DNA of 64,000 nt from Acinetobacter sp. CS-2 (GTDB lineage Bacteria > Pseudomonadota > Gammaproteobacteria > Pseudomonadales > Moraxellaceae), in the NCBI RefSeq assembly GCF_016599715.1, contig NZ_CP067019.1, positions 372,001-436,000 on the forward strand. Direction: 5' to 3'. Each line of letters starts with the position of its first letter. The first letter of the stretch is position 1. The position numbers were made by a program, and so were the translations under genes. Below the pieces are notes generated by a model. The model made no database searches. It was given only the letters and a program-made list of their open reading frames with translations, and had not been told where the DNA came from. Shown piece after piece: positions 18,846 through 28,218 of the stretch.

Positions 18846-21800
18846 ATGAATTCTCCCCAAATATTAACTCAAATGTCTTTTAACCCGATTGTCGACATGC
18901 AATTCCAGGGTTTGCACTGGATTGAGGCTTCGGCCGGTACCGGAAAGACCTTTACCCTGTCCAGTCTGATGGTGCGGATTTTTCTCGGGCCATATCTGCC
19001 TAATCAGGTGATTGCCACCACCTTTACCCGTGCCGCCGCTGCAGAACTGAAAAACCGTATTCGGGCACGTCTGGTGGAAACCTTGCGTTATTTTGAACGC
19101 TGTCAGACCCTGACCGAGACTGAAATTCAGGCCAAAATTGCCGCTGAAACAGATCCCTTATTTCAAAAGGTGCTGAGTGACTATGCTACGCGAGTGGATT
19201 TTGCCCGGGAACGTTTAAAACTGGTGATTGACCAGCTGGATGAAGTGTTTGTCGGTACATTGGATAGCTTTAGCCAAAAGCTGTTGCGCGAGTTTTCTTT
19301 TGAAAGCGGCAAAATTGAACGGGCCGATATTACCGATGATGCCAAAAGCTATACTTACCAGCTGATTCATGATGTGCTGCGTGAATGGATTCAGTTGCAG
19401 CCACAAAATGTGGTGGACTATTTGCTACTGAATCAAAAGCTGAAGTCACAGGAAGCTTATGTGCCAGTAGTGGAAAATAGCCTGAACTTTGCTTCGGCAC
19501 AGTTTCAGGAAGTGCAGGCGCCCGAGCTGGATTTAAAGCAGTTTGAGCAGTTGGTGGATGAGTTTATCCAGCTGGATTTAAGCCTGATTGCCGGATTGAG
19601 TGAATATTATTCCGCAGATGGTCAGTATCATTCGGTCATTGGCAAAAAATGGCGCACTGATAGCATGATGCAGCGTACGCTGTGTGAGGATTTACCGGCT
19701 TTTATTCAGGCTTTGGCTGAACAGCGCAGCTATGCCTTATTTGCCCCGCATTTTGAAACGACCCTGAAAAATCTGACCGATCTGGCAACGAAAAAAGTCC
19801 TGAATAAATGTGCAGAAGAGGTATTGCATCAGTTTGAACAGCACTCAGTGATGCAAGCGCTAAAAAGTTTTTGCGAAGCTTTGTCCAAGCTCAATCTGGA
19901 TCTGGATTTGCTGGATGCCTATCTGAAGTTTTATTTAAGTAAAGAAGTCAAAAAACGCTTGCCGCAAGTGCTGCAGCAAAAAAGCGAAACCACTTTTGCC
20001 CAGCAAATTCGTACTCTTTCAGAAGCCTTGCAAGGTGAGCAGGGACTACGCTTTGCCAAGTTTGTGCAGGCACGTTATCCCCTGATTTTAGTAGATGAAT
20101 TTCAGGACACCAATCAGGATCAGGACAATATGTTGGCGCGGATCTGGCGCGACCAGAAGCGCTATATGCAAGGTTGCATGATCATGGTCGGTGACCCGAA
20201 ACAGGCGATTTATGGTTTCCGTGGCGGCGACATGCTGACCTATAACAAAGCCCGTGCCGATGTGCTGTCCAAACAGGGACGGCAATACAGCCTGCGCCAT
20301 AATCACCGTTCGGTTAAAGTGCTGGTGCAGGCGGTGGATGCCCTGTTTCAGCGGCAGATGGACTTTGGTGAAGAGGTGATTTATAGCCCAGTTGAAGCCG
20401 GCTCGCGTCCTCATCCGGCACTCATCGATGCAGAGGGTGAAAATCATCAACCGCTGCGCTGGCTGTTGCTGAATGATAAAAAGGACGAGCCGATTCAGGT
20501 CGCCTGGAAAATTCGTGATTTACTCAATCAGGGCATTGAAGAAAAACTCTATCTGGCGGAAAAAACTGGTCCCAGATATCTGATTGAAAATGACATCGCA
20601 ATTTTATCGAAAAACCATGATGGTCTGGATAAAGCCCAGTATGAATTGGAGCGTCTGGGCATTCGGGTCAATCGTCCATCGAAACGCAGTGTGTTTGATC
20701 ATGCTATTGCCAAAGATGTTGGGGCGGTACTGGCAGCCATTATGCATCCTTATGACGAAGGCAAAATCAAGCGGGCTTTACTCAGCCGTCTATTAGGCTT
20801 TAATTTGCAGCAATTGATACAGCTTGCAGCCCAGGCCGATGGTTTGAGCCAGTTCATTTACAACTTTGATTGCATTCGGGAAATGTGGCTGCAAAAAGGC
20901 TTTTTAACCGCGTGGCAATATTGTCTGAATTTATTTCAGGTCTGGAAAAACCTGGTGGCCACCCAGAGCCGCGATAATGAACGTAGCGTGGTTAATCTGC
21001 GTCATCTGACCGAATTATTATGTCAGCACAGTGAACAGTATCAGGGCGCGCAAAAGCTTTATCACTGGTATCTGAAACAGCTGCAATCTCCAGCGGAACG
21101 TGAGTGGGAACTGGAACGCAAACTGTCCAATGAGGCAGGGGTGCAACTGATGACCATTCACCAGTCTAAAGGACTGGAATTTAAAATTGTGTTCCTGCTT
21201 GGGGCAGATAAAGATTTTAGGGAAATGAACAAAACCCTAAACTTTTCCACGGTAGAACATGTTCATCCGGTGACCGGGAAAGTGGATATTCAGCGTGTGG
21301 TTGCGGTGAATGACAAGCATTTGCTCGATCAAAACGCAATTGATCAGCACAATGCCCGTGCTGTCGCAGAGCAGCATCGGCTTTGGTATGTGGCCCTGAC
21401 CCGGGCCAGCCATCGGGTTTATGCCTTGTTACAGGATCAGGAAGGCAAGTCCAATCATGGTTTGGCTTTCTGGCGCGGGCAAGACTTTGAGCATCCCGCC
21501 AGTGCTGAAGAAGCATTACTGATTGAAAGACCGGTCAAGCTGCAAGCCAAGCAGCAGGAACTTTTGCCTTTACAGGCTTTGCAATTCCCTAGTCAGCGCT
21601 TTTATCCACGTTCCAAAACCAGTTTCAGTGCCTTGGCCCAGCATTTAAGCCGTAAACAGGCTATGGATGCGCTGGCGGTGAATACCGAGCAAATGCCAAG
21701 TGCCGCAGATGAAATCCATGTGATTGAAGTAATTGAGATTGTTGCCAACCAACCGTTGGCATGGATCAAACGCAATTTTCCGATGGGCACAGTGGCAGGA

Positions 21801-22544
21801 ACATTCCTGCATGAAATTTTCGAACATATTGATTTTAAAGATCAGCAAGACTGGTCTTTGGAAATCCGACGCCGTTTTAAAAATGATTATCCTGCTTTGT
21901 GGCAAGAACTTTCGTTAAAATATGAGCAGGAGTTTCAGCAGGTCGATGAAGAACAGCTGATTGGCTGGATGAGTGAATGGCTAGCCGAGGTGTTAACGAC
22001 ACCCTTACATCAGGATTTTCAGCTCAATCAACTGAATGAACATGAATATCTGGCTGAATTTCCGTTTTATCTGTCCTTGTCAGATCATGTTTTGGCCATC
22101 CAGCGTATTCATCAGCTCTATGCAGAACATGGTATTGAGATGCTAGATTTTAACCCGGCCAATTCTGCACGCTATCTCACCGGTTCCATCGATTTGGTGT
22201 ATTTTGATGGCCAGCATTATCACATCGCCGATTATAAAAGTAACTTTTTAGGCACCGATCAATCGCATTATGTTGAGATGGAAATTAAGCAGAGCATGTC
22301 GCATGCCAGCTATTGGCTACAGGCTGGTTTGTATCTGGTTGCATTGCATCGCTATTTAACGGTACAGCTGCAGGATTATGACATTGAAAAACATTTGGGT
22401 GGCGCAAGTTATCTGTATTTGCGCGGCATGAATGGGCAGGCGCAACAGGGCTTTTATCATTGGAAGCCGGAGGCCGAATTTATACTACGGCTTGATGCTA
22501 TTTTAGGCAGTTTTACTGAAGATAAAAACAGCAAAATAGCCTGA
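18846..22544 (+). CDS. recB: Exodeoxyribonuclease V subunit beta RecB
   Basis: A 1232-aa RecB. The superfamily 1 helicase motifs are Walker A (EASAGTGKT, 27-35), Walker B (ILVDEFQDTNQDQ), QAIYGFRGGD and MTIHQSKGLEFKIVF. The C-terminal nuclease domain keeps the catalytic pattern GSIDLVYFDG (Asp1116) and IADYKSN (Asp1129, Lys1131). It is the 3'-5' motor and the nuclease of RecBCD. It starts 8 bp after recC, which implies coupled translation. Full length for the family. Confidence 0.97.
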   Translation: MNSPQILTQMSFNPIVDMQFQGLHWIEASAGTGKTFTLSSLMVRIFLGPYLPNQVIATTFTRAAAAELKNRIRARLVETLRYFERCQTLTETEIQAKIAAETDPLFQKVLSDYATRVDFARERLKLVIDQLDEVFVGTLDSFSQKLLREFSFESGKIERADITDDAKSYTYQLIHDVLREWIQLQPQNVVDYLLLNQKLKSQEAYVPVVENSLNFASAQFQEVQAPELDLKQFEQLVDEFIQLDLSLIAGLSEYYSADGQYHSVIGKKWRTDSMMQRTLCEDLPAFIQALAEQRSYALFAPHFETTLKNLTDLATKKVLNKCAEEVLHQFEQHSVMQALKSFCEALSKLNLDLDLLDAYLKFYLSKEVKKRLPQVLQQKSETTFAQQIRTLSEALQGEQGLRFAKFVQARYPLILVDEFQDTNQDQDNMLARIWRDQKRYMQGCMIMVGDPKQAIYGFRGGDMLTYNKARADVLSKQGRQYSLRHNHRSVKVLVQAVDALFQRQMDFGEEVIYSPVEAGSRPHPALIDAEGENHQPLRWLLLNDKKDEPIQVAWKIRDLLNQGIEEKLYLAEKTGPRYLIENDIAILSKNHDGLDKAQYELERLGIRVNRPSKRSVFDHAIAKDVGAVLAAIMHPYDEGKIKRALLSRLLGFNLQQLIQLAAQADGLSQFIYNFDCIREMWLQKGFLTAWQYCLNLFQVWKNLVATQSRDNERSVVNLRHLTELLCQHSEQYQGAQKLYHWYLKQLQSPAEREWELERKLSNEAGVQLMTIHQSKGLEFKIVFLLGADKDFREMNKTLNFSTVEHVHPVTGKVDIQRVVAVNDKHLLDQNAIDQHNARAVAEQHRLWYVALTRASHRVYALLQDQEGKSNHGLAFWRGQDFEHPASAEEALLIERPVKLQAKQQELLPLQALQFPSQRFYPRSKTSFSALAQHLSRKQAMDALAVNTEQMPSAADEIHVIEVIEIVANQPLAWIKRNFPMGTVAGTFLHEIFEHIDFKDQQDWSLEIRRRFKNDYPALWQELSLKYEQEFQQVDEEQLIGWMSEWLAEVLTTPLHQDFQLNQLNEHEYLAEFPFYLSLSDHVLAIQRIHQLYAEHGIEMLDFNPANSARYLTGSIDLVYFDGQHYHIADYKSNFLGTDQSHYVEMEIKQSMSHASYWLQAGLYLVALHRYLTVQLQDYDIEKHLGGASYLYLRGMNGQAQQGFYHWKPEAEFILRLDAILGSFTEDKNSKIA

Positions 22545-22607
22545 TTTATGAAAATTAATGGCTTTTAAACAATAGATTAATCTGTGGATAACTTTGAGGA
22601 TAACTGT

Positions 22608-24371
22608 GTGGAAAATAAACAATATAAAGATGATCAAAGCGCTGCATGGATCAGCACTTGGAGTCAGTTTATTCGCCAGCAGCCGTTTAGCTATGTACCG
22701 CAGGACGAAGATAGCAGTGATATTATTGAACAGGTTCTGCAAGCGGTTCAACACGGTGACAGTTGTATTTCTGCAACTCGGCAGCAAGCGGATATGCTGC
22801 ATGATTTAGTGGTTTTGGCTGAAAATGTCGAGCAAAATATCGCGCCTTTTGTTTTTGATCAGCAGCATCTGTATCTGTACCGTTACTGGGCGATGGAGCA
22901 GTCTCTGGCCCAGCAAGTGGTACGTCTTAAACAACAAACTATTCCCCCTGTTGATCTTGCAGCTTATCCCGATTTACTCACTGACCCCTATCAAATTCAG
23001 GCTTTGCAGATGGTGGCGAAGCAGGCACTGAATATCATTACTGGCGGACCGGGAACCGGAAAAACCTATACCTTGGCGCGAATTATTGCCGTGCTGAATC
23101 AGGCGATGCCGAATATCCGCATTGCCATGGCTGCGCCGACCGGTAAGGCTGCACAGCGCATGAAAGAAGCGCTGCAAAACTCGCTGAATGATGAAAAACT
23201 GCAAGACTTAGTAACGGATGAGTTAAAGCAGCTCAACCCCATCACCATTCACCGTTTATTGGGGCTAGGAAGTAGTTATCAGCCACGCTTTCATGTCCAG
23301 CAGCCTTTGCCCTATGACGTGATTGTGGTTGATGAAGCCTCGATGTTGGATCTCAGTTTGGCCAATATGTTGTTGTCTGCGGTGCCTGATCAGGCACGGT
23401 TAATTTTATTGGGCGATGCTGACCAGCTGGCTGCGGTGGACGTGGGCGCCGTACTGGCCGACTTACAGCAAGTCCCGGCTCTGGCTGAAAATCGGGTCAA
23501 TTTGGTCAACAGTCGCCGTTTTAAAGCAGGAGCATTGATTGGGCAAATGGCACAATTCATTCAGACCCAGCAAGCTGTGCAAACCAGTGCAGCCTTACTC
23601 GACCAGTTTGCACAGCAAGTGGTTAATCCGGGTGAAATCCAGGCAGTGTCATTGCAGGCAAAAATGGCGGATCAGATCCAACTTGAGTATTTTCCTGCTC
23701 ATTTGACCGGGCAATTTGACCGGACAACTTATTACGACAAGCTGATGTTGGGCTATCACCCCTATATTGAAGTGCTGAAAAGCTATTTAACCGCCGATGA
23801 ACCTGAGCTTTGGGTAGCACCGGTGATCAAGACTTTTGATGATTACCGGATTTTGGCGGCAATTCGTCATGGTGCCTTCGGTTTAGACCAGCTGAATCAG
23901 CAGATTGAAAAGCGCTTACTGGAGGCTTTATCGCTACAGATGAGCAGGCAAGGTGATTGGTATGTTGGTCGACCAGTGATGATGACCTATAACGATTATC
24001 AACTGGGCTTGTCGAACGGGGATATCGGAATCTGCTTTAAGCGTAACCGCGATGGACAGTCACAGTTTGAAGTCTATTTCCCGAGTTTGGAAAAATGGGT
24101 ACCTGCTACTCGCTTACCGAAAAGTATTGAAACGGCATTTGTACTGACCATTCATAAATCACAAGGTTCGGAATTTACCCATACCGCAGTGGTATTGGAT
24201 GAGGCTGCGAAAAATTTACTCAGTAAAGAATTGCTGTATACCGCAATTACCCGCGCCAAAAAAGTAGTGAGTGTGCTGGCTGATCAAGAGGCTTTTGTAC
24301 AAGCCTTAACCATTAAAACCATAAGAAAAAGCGGAGTATTAGATAAAATTAATAATTTGCTAAATTGTTAA
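22608..24371 (+). CDS. recD: Exodeoxyribonuclease V subunit alpha RecD
   Basis: A 587-aa RecD, the 5'-3' helicase motor of RecBCD. Motifs include Walker A GGPGTGKT (146-153), Walker B VVDEASMLDL, GDADQLAAVDVGAV, and near the C-terminus LTIHKSQGSEF and LYTAITRAKK. I start it at GTG 22608 because GAGGA lies 7 bases upstream; an in-frame GTG at 22584 would add eight residues but has no ribosome site. It lies 63 bp after recB and ends the operon. Confidence 0.94.
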   Translation: MENKQYKDDQSAAWISTWSQFIRQQPFSYVPQDEDSSDIIEQVLQAVQHGDSCISATRQQADMLHDLVVLAENVEQNIAPFVFDQQHLYLYRYWAMEQSLAQQVVRLKQQTIPPVDLAAYPDLLTDPYQIQALQMVAKQALNIITGGPGTGKTYTLARIIAVLNQAMPNIRIAMAAPTGKAAQRMKEALQNSLNDEKLQDLVTDELKQLNPITIHRLLGLGSSYQPRFHVQQPLPYDVIVVDEASMLDLSLANMLLSAVPDQARLILLGDADQLAAVDVGAVLADLQQVPALAENRVNLVNSRRFKAGALIGQMAQFIQTQQAVQTSAALLDQFAQQVVNPGEIQAVSLQAKMADQIQLEYFPAHLTGQFDRTTYYDKLMLGYHPYIEVLKSYLTADEPELWVAPVIKTFDDYRILAAIRHGAFGLDQLNQQIEKRLLEALSLQMSRQGDWYVGRPVMMTYNDYQLGLSNGDIGICFKRNRDGQSQFEVYFPSLEKWVPATRLPKSIETAFVLTIHKSQGSEFTHTAVVLDEAAKNLLSKELLYTAITRAKKVVSVLADQEAFVQALTIKTIRKSGVLDKINNLLNC

Positions 24372-24493
24372 TCGTAAATAAATAATTTAAAGATTTGTAC
24401 GAAATTGCTTACATCAATTCGAGAAATTGGCGCATAGAGCTTTAGGAATGTTTTTGAGATGATGGCTGCACATAAAAAGCTCAACACGGAAAG

Positions 24494-24523
24494 TTGGGTA
24501 AAATCGCCATAACATAATAATAA
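24494..24523 (+). promoter_or_regulatory. Possible promoter of the candidate small RNA
   Basis: TTGGGT (24494-24499) and TAATAA (24518-24523) are separated by 18 bp. This would start transcription just at or before the first hairpin of the candidate RNA. The match is only moderate in an AT-rich region. Confidence 0.35.
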
Positions 24524-24524
24524 T

Positions 24525-24619
24525 GCCGAAAGGCAGCGAACTTACAATGAAGTAAGTATAAAGAGGAAACTTACAGCCGCTAAGCCTTGTAGTTTTGGGA
24601 GAGACTACAGGGCTTTTTT
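24525..24619 (+). ncRNA. Candidate small structured RNA
   Basis: About 95 bases with layered structure. First comes a TGCC-GAAA-GGCA hairpin with a GNRA tetraloop. An AGCG/CGCT pairing then encloses an ACTTAC/GTAAGT hairpin and a repeated AACTTACA. Last is a 12-bp terminator hairpin with a T run. It lies 150 bp after recD and 700 bp before rpsO, with no reading frame over it. I do not recognise a known family. Confidence 0.4.
24582..24619 (+). terminator. Intrinsic terminator (recD or small RNA)
   Basis: AAGCCTTGTAGT pairs with ACTACAGGGCTT (12 bp, one G-U pair) around a 10-base loop and is followed by TTTTT. It is 210 bp downstream of recD, which suggests it mainly serves a transcript that starts between them. 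Confidence 0.8.
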
Positions 24620-25004
24620 ATATGCACAATTAGGCGATTTATTACAAAAATGATTGGCTGAAATGACCACTATTGAACTCTGGTTGTAGCGCTAAAAATC
24701 AAATACGGTAGATAGAGGTGTTTTTGTATGAATTACATCTTTGGTTTGTATTAACATATTTGATTTTATTGGATATATTTAATTTTTTTGGTTACATGAA
24801 ATATAAGAAATAATAATTAATGTACGAAAAGACTTACAAGGAGATACGAGAAAGTCGACTTTTTTACACAATGTTTTGTGGCAGAATCTACCACATAAGG
24901 AAGTAAAGCTTCACACAAGGAATGTTTATAACGATAAACGCGAAAAGCGTAAATTATGACTATAAATAAAAGAATAATAATTAAAACATAAGAAACTACA
25001 GCGC

Positions 25005-25038
25005 AAAAAAAGCCCAAGCCCAGCTTGGGCTTTTTTTT
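25005..25038. terminator. Bidirectional intrinsic terminator upstream of rpsO
   Basis: An A run, AGCCCAAGC-CCA-GCTTGGGCT and then eight T form a strong hairpin that can act on both strands. It insulates rpsO from upstream transcription. Confidence 0.85.
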
Positions 25039-25214
25039 ATCTTCAATCCGTAACGGGAAAATAAAAAGAGGCGCTTTTCATGGGTAACACAATTTTCCCA
25101 GTTTTTAGAATGAACGTTAAGCGTTAAGGTATCAATTCAAAGTGGAAGGGATAAAATAAAAAATGAATAATTTTCAATGAATTGATATAAAAAAATGAAA
25201 AGCGGTTTCTCTTT

Positions 25215-25243
25215 TTGCAATCCCCCGGATTTTCCCTTAAAAT
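25215..25243 (+). promoter_or_regulatory. Sigma-70-type promoter of rpsO
   Basis: TTGCAA (25215-25220) and TAAAAT (25238-25243) are spaced by 17 bp. The predicted start, about 25250, leaves an untranslated leader of roughly 80 bases before rpsO, containing the self-complementary stretch TCAATTGAGAAATCAATTGA. In other bacteria the S15 leader is a translational feedback site; that is not shown here. Confidence 0.7.
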
Positions 25244-25333
25244 AACGCACTTGCTGTAGTGATGCACGGCAGTCAATTGAGAAATCAATTGATTTCTATC
25301 AAATGTAATTTTTAAGCATCTCGGAGAAATCGA

Positions 25334-25603
25334 ATGGCTTTAACAAACGCAGATCGCGCAGAGATCGTTGCTAAATTTGCTCGCGCTGAAAACGACACTG
25401 GTTCACCTGAAGTTCAAGTAGCTCTTTTAACTGCCCAAATCAATGATTTGCAAGGTCACTTTAAAGAACACAAACACGACCACCATAGCCGTCGCGGTCT
25501 TATCCGTATGGTTAACCAACGTCGTAAGCTTCTTGACTACCTTAAAGGTAAAGACGCTACTCGTTACAGCGCTTTGATCGCTGCTTTAGGTTTACGTCGT
25601 TAA
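25334..25603 (+). CDS. rpsO: 30S ribosomal protein S15
   Basis: An 89-aa, full-length S15 with the signature [24 protein letters not shown]. It binds 16S rRNA and nucleates assembly of the small-subunit platform. The start is preceded by CGGAGAAATCGA. Codon use is strongly biased, as expected for a highly expressed gene. pnp follows 262 bp downstream, the conserved rpsO-pnp order. Confidence 0.99.
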   Translation: MALTNADRAEIVAKFARAENDTGSPEVQVALLTAQINDLQGHFKEHKHDHHSRRGLIRMVNQRRKLLDYLKGKDATRYSALIAALGLRR

Positions 25604-25693
25604 TTCGATTAAACTTATTTTTTCGGACTATTGCATGTTAAATGCTGTATTGCTGAAAATTAAGAATATACCTGGCTTTGGTTAGGTAATGGG

Positions 25694-25727
25694 GAAGGGG
25701 CGATTGTTTCGCTCCTTCTTTGTGTTT
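25694..25727 (+). terminator. Hairpin between rpsO and pnp, possible partial terminator
   Basis: GAAGGGGCGA and TCGCTCCTTC form a 10-bp stem with one G-T wobble and a 5-base loop, followed by TTTGTGTTT. It may end part of the rpsO transcripts or act as an RNase processing site ahead of pnp. Confidence 0.5.
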
Positions 25728-25865
25728 AAAAATAGTGTATTCATACATTTTATAGTCTAGTGAGGTCGGCTTCTAAGCTTTGTCATTTATGCAGTTGATG
25801 TGAATGCCAAACCTTAGGGGTCTCCACTAGAATAACTGTTCAAAAGAACTAGGAAAGAAAAATAC

Positions 25866-27959
25866 ATGTCAATGTTTAATATTGTTCGTAAAGAATTTCA
25901 ATTTGGTCAACATCAAGTTGTACTAGAAACAGGTCGTGTTGCGCGTCAAGCCAACACCGTTCTAATCACTATGGGCGGTGTAACCGTACTGGTTGCCGTG
26001 GTTGCTCAACCGACTGCTAAAGCAGGTCAGGACTTCTTCCCACTGACTGTTAACTATCAAGAAAAACAATATGCTGCTGGTCGTATCCCGGGTGGTTACG
26101 GTAAACGTGAAGGCCGTGCGTCTGAAGCTGAAACTTTAATTTCACGTCTGATCGACCGTCCAATCCGCCCATTGTTCCCAGAAGGTTATTACAACGAAAT
26201 TCAGGTCACTGCGACTGTGGTATCTTCTGATAAAACCATGGAAGCTGATATTGCAGCAATGCTCGGTACTTCAGCAGCACTTGCCATTGCAGGTACGCCT
26301 TTCCGTGGTCCAATCGGTGGTGCGCGTGTTGGTTTAATCAACGGTGAATACGTTCTTAACCCGAACAATGAACAGTTAAAAGAATCTGACCTTGACCTTG
26401 TGGTTGCAGGTACGGAATCTGCAGTATTGATGGTTGAATCTGAAGCGAAAGAACTTTCTGAAGACCAAATGTTAGGCGCTGTGCTTTTCGGTCATGACGA
26501 AATGCAAATTGCAATCCAGGCCATTAAAGAATTCGCTGCAGCTGCGGGTGCAACAGAGTCTACTTGGACGGCTCCTGAGAAAAATGAAGACCTTCGTGTA
26601 AAATTAAAAGAAGCATTTGAAGCGAAAATTTCTGAAGCCTATACCATTGCAGTGAAACAAGACCGTTATGCGGCATTGGATGCACTTCAAGCTGAAGCAG
26701 TTGCTCAGTTCGTTCCAGAAAATGACGAAACTGGTATTGCAGATGACTTGAATGAATTGTTTGAAGACCTTAAATACCGTACCGTACGTGACAACATTTT
26801 GTCAGGTAAACCACGTATTGATGGTCGCGACACCAAAACAGTTCGTGCACTTGATGTACAAGTTGGCGTTCTAGACCGTGCTCACGGTTCTGCATTATTC
26901 ACACGTGGTGAAACTCAGGCCTTGGTAACAACGACTTTGGGTAATACACGTGATGCGTTAATGGTAGATACATTAGCGGGTACTAAAACTGATAACTTCA
27001 TGCTTCACTACAACTTCCCTGCATACTCGGTAGGTGAAACTGGTCGTGAATCTGGTCCTAAACGTCGTGAAATTGGTCACGGTCGTCTGGCGCGTCGTGG
27101 TGTTCAAGCCGTACTTCCTGCAGCTGACCGCTTCCCGTACGTGATCCGTATTGTATCTGACATCACAGAATCAAACGGTTCATCTTCAATGGCTTCTGTA
27201 TGTGGTGCTTCATTATCACTTATGGATGCAGGTGTTCCACTTAAAGCACCAGTTGCCGGTATTGCAATGGGTCTAGTGAAAGAAGGCGAGCGTTTCGCAG
27301 TACTTTCTGACATCTTGGGTGACGAAGACCACCTTGGCGACATGGACTTTAAAGTTGCAGGTTCTGCAAACGGTATTACTGCACTTCAAATGGATATCAA
27401 GATTGAAGGTATCACTGAAGAGATCATGGAAGTTGCGTTAAATCAAGCATATGCAGGTCGTATGCACATCCTGAATGCGATGAACCAGGTGATTTCACGT
27501 GCCCGTCCTGAAATTTCTATGCACGCGCCGACATTCCAGGTGATCAGCATCAACCCTGACAAGATCCGTGACGTGATTGGTAAAGGTGGTGCGACCATCC
27601 GCGCAATTACTGAAGAAACCAAAGCAGCAATCGACATTGAAGACAACGGTACAGTTCGCGTATTTGGTGAAACTAAAGCTGCTGCGATGGCTGCAGTTGC
27701 GAAAATCCAGGCGCTTACTGCTGAAATCGAACCAGGTACAATCTACACAGGTAAAGTGATTCGTATCGTTGAATTCGGTGCATTCGTGAACATTCTTCCG
27801 GGTACTGACGGTTTGCTTCACATCTCTCAAATTTCGAACGAACGTATTGCCAACGTTTCAGACGTATTGTCTGAAGGTCAGGAAATCAAGGTTCAAGTGG
27901 CCGATGTTGACAACCGTGGTCGTATCAAACTGACCATGAAAGACATCGAACAAGCTTAA
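25866..27959 (+). CDS. pnp: Polynucleotide phosphorylase
   Basis: A 697-aa, full-length PNPase: a phosphorolytic 3'-5' exoribonuclease of the degradosome. Two RNase PH-like cores are visible, the second with the catalytic region [20 protein letters not shown]. They are followed by a KH domain ([19 protein letters not shown], about 560-620) and an S1 domain ([27 protein letters not shown], about 625-693). A second in-frame ATG two codons downstream could also be the start. It follows rpsO and may be co-transcribed with it. Codon use is that of a highly expressed gene. Confidence 0.98.
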   Translation: MSMFNIVRKEFQFGQHQVVLETGRVARQANTVLITMGGVTVLVAVVAQPTAKAGQDFFPLTVNYQEKQYAAGRIPGGYGKREGRASEAETLISRLIDRPIRPLFPEGYYNEIQVTATVVSSDKTMEADIAAMLGTSAALAIAGTPFRGPIGGARVGLINGEYVLNPNNEQLKESDLDLVVAGTESAVLMVESEAKELSEDQMLGAVLFGHDEMQIAIQAIKEFAAAAGATESTWTAPEKNEDLRVKLKEAFEAKISEAYTIAVKQDRYAALDALQAEAVAQFVPENDETGIADDLNELFEDLKYRTVRDNILSGKPRIDGRDTKTVRALDVQVGVLDRAHGSALFTRGETQALVTTTLGNTRDALMVDTLAGTKTDNFMLHYNFPAYSVGETGRESGPKRREIGHGRLARRGVQAVLPAADRFPYVIRIVSDITESNGSSSMASVCGASLSLMDAGVPLKAPVAGIAMGLVKEGERFAVLSDILGDEDHLGDMDFKVAGSANGITALQMDIKIEGITEEIMEVALNQAYAGRMHILNAMNQVISRARPEISMHAPTFQVISINPDKIRDVIGKGGATIRAITEETKAAIDIEDNGTVRVFGETKAAAMAAVAKIQALTAEIEPGTIYTGKVIRIVEFGAFVNILPGTDGLLHISQISNERIANVSDVLSEGQEIKVQVADVDNRGRIKLTMKDIEQA

Positions 27960-27970
27960 TGGTTTGAATT

Positions 27971-28059
27971 TCACATGACTAAGCTCATGTGAATGAAAAT
28001 GATTAAAAAAGCCTTGAGCTTCGTCAAAGCAATCACTTTGGCTGGCTCGGGGCTTTTTT
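27971..28059 (+). terminator. pnp transcription terminator with an extra inverted repeat
   Basis: First, TCACATGA and TCATGTGA form an 8-bp inverted repeat (27971-27992). Then AAAAAAGCCTTGAGC (from 28005) pairs, with two G-U pairs, to GCTCGGGGCTTTTTT (to 28059), a terminator hairpin with a T run. Confidence 0.75.
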
Positions 28060-28218
28060 GTGGGCAGCGAAAAAATTCGGTTTAAAATATGTAAATCCAG
28101 TTGTATGTTATTGCTTAACACTTTCGCACAGCTGATAATTTCATCGCAGATAGTATGATTAAATTATTGAAATTTCCATTAATTAAACAATAAAAAAGTA
28201 CCCTAGAGAATTGTTGAT

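Larger units (their letters stand above)
24372..25333. other. Gene-poor stretch between recD and rpsO
   Basis: About 960 bp, AT-rich, without a convincing protein gene. It holds a candidate small RNA with a terminator (24525-24619), a strong bidirectional terminator (25005-25038) and the rpsO promoter (25215-25243). A 66-aa hydrophobic frame on the minus strand (24817-25017) begins inside the terminator hairpin and is not accepted. A 12-bp palindrome, AAAGTCGACTTT, near 24850 has no clear meaning. Confidence 0.7.

Noticed and set aside
24460..24513. 17-codon frame starting ATGATGGCTGCA before the candidate small RNA
   Set aside because: It could be a leader peptide but has no codon pattern or downstream gene that would make sense of it.
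24840..24860. Palindrome AAAGTCGACTTT followed by T
   Set aside because: Too short, with no loop, to be a good terminator, and not linked to any gene.
24817..25017. 66-aa hydrophobic frame on the minus strand between recD and rpsO
   Set aside because: It starts inside a terminator hairpin with no ribosome site, in AT-rich DNA where hydrophobic frames arise by chance.
27495..27830. 111-aa Phe/Cys-rich minus-strand frame inside pnp
   Set aside because: Opposite to the KH/S1 region of pnp; its composition is the reverse complement of biased codons.
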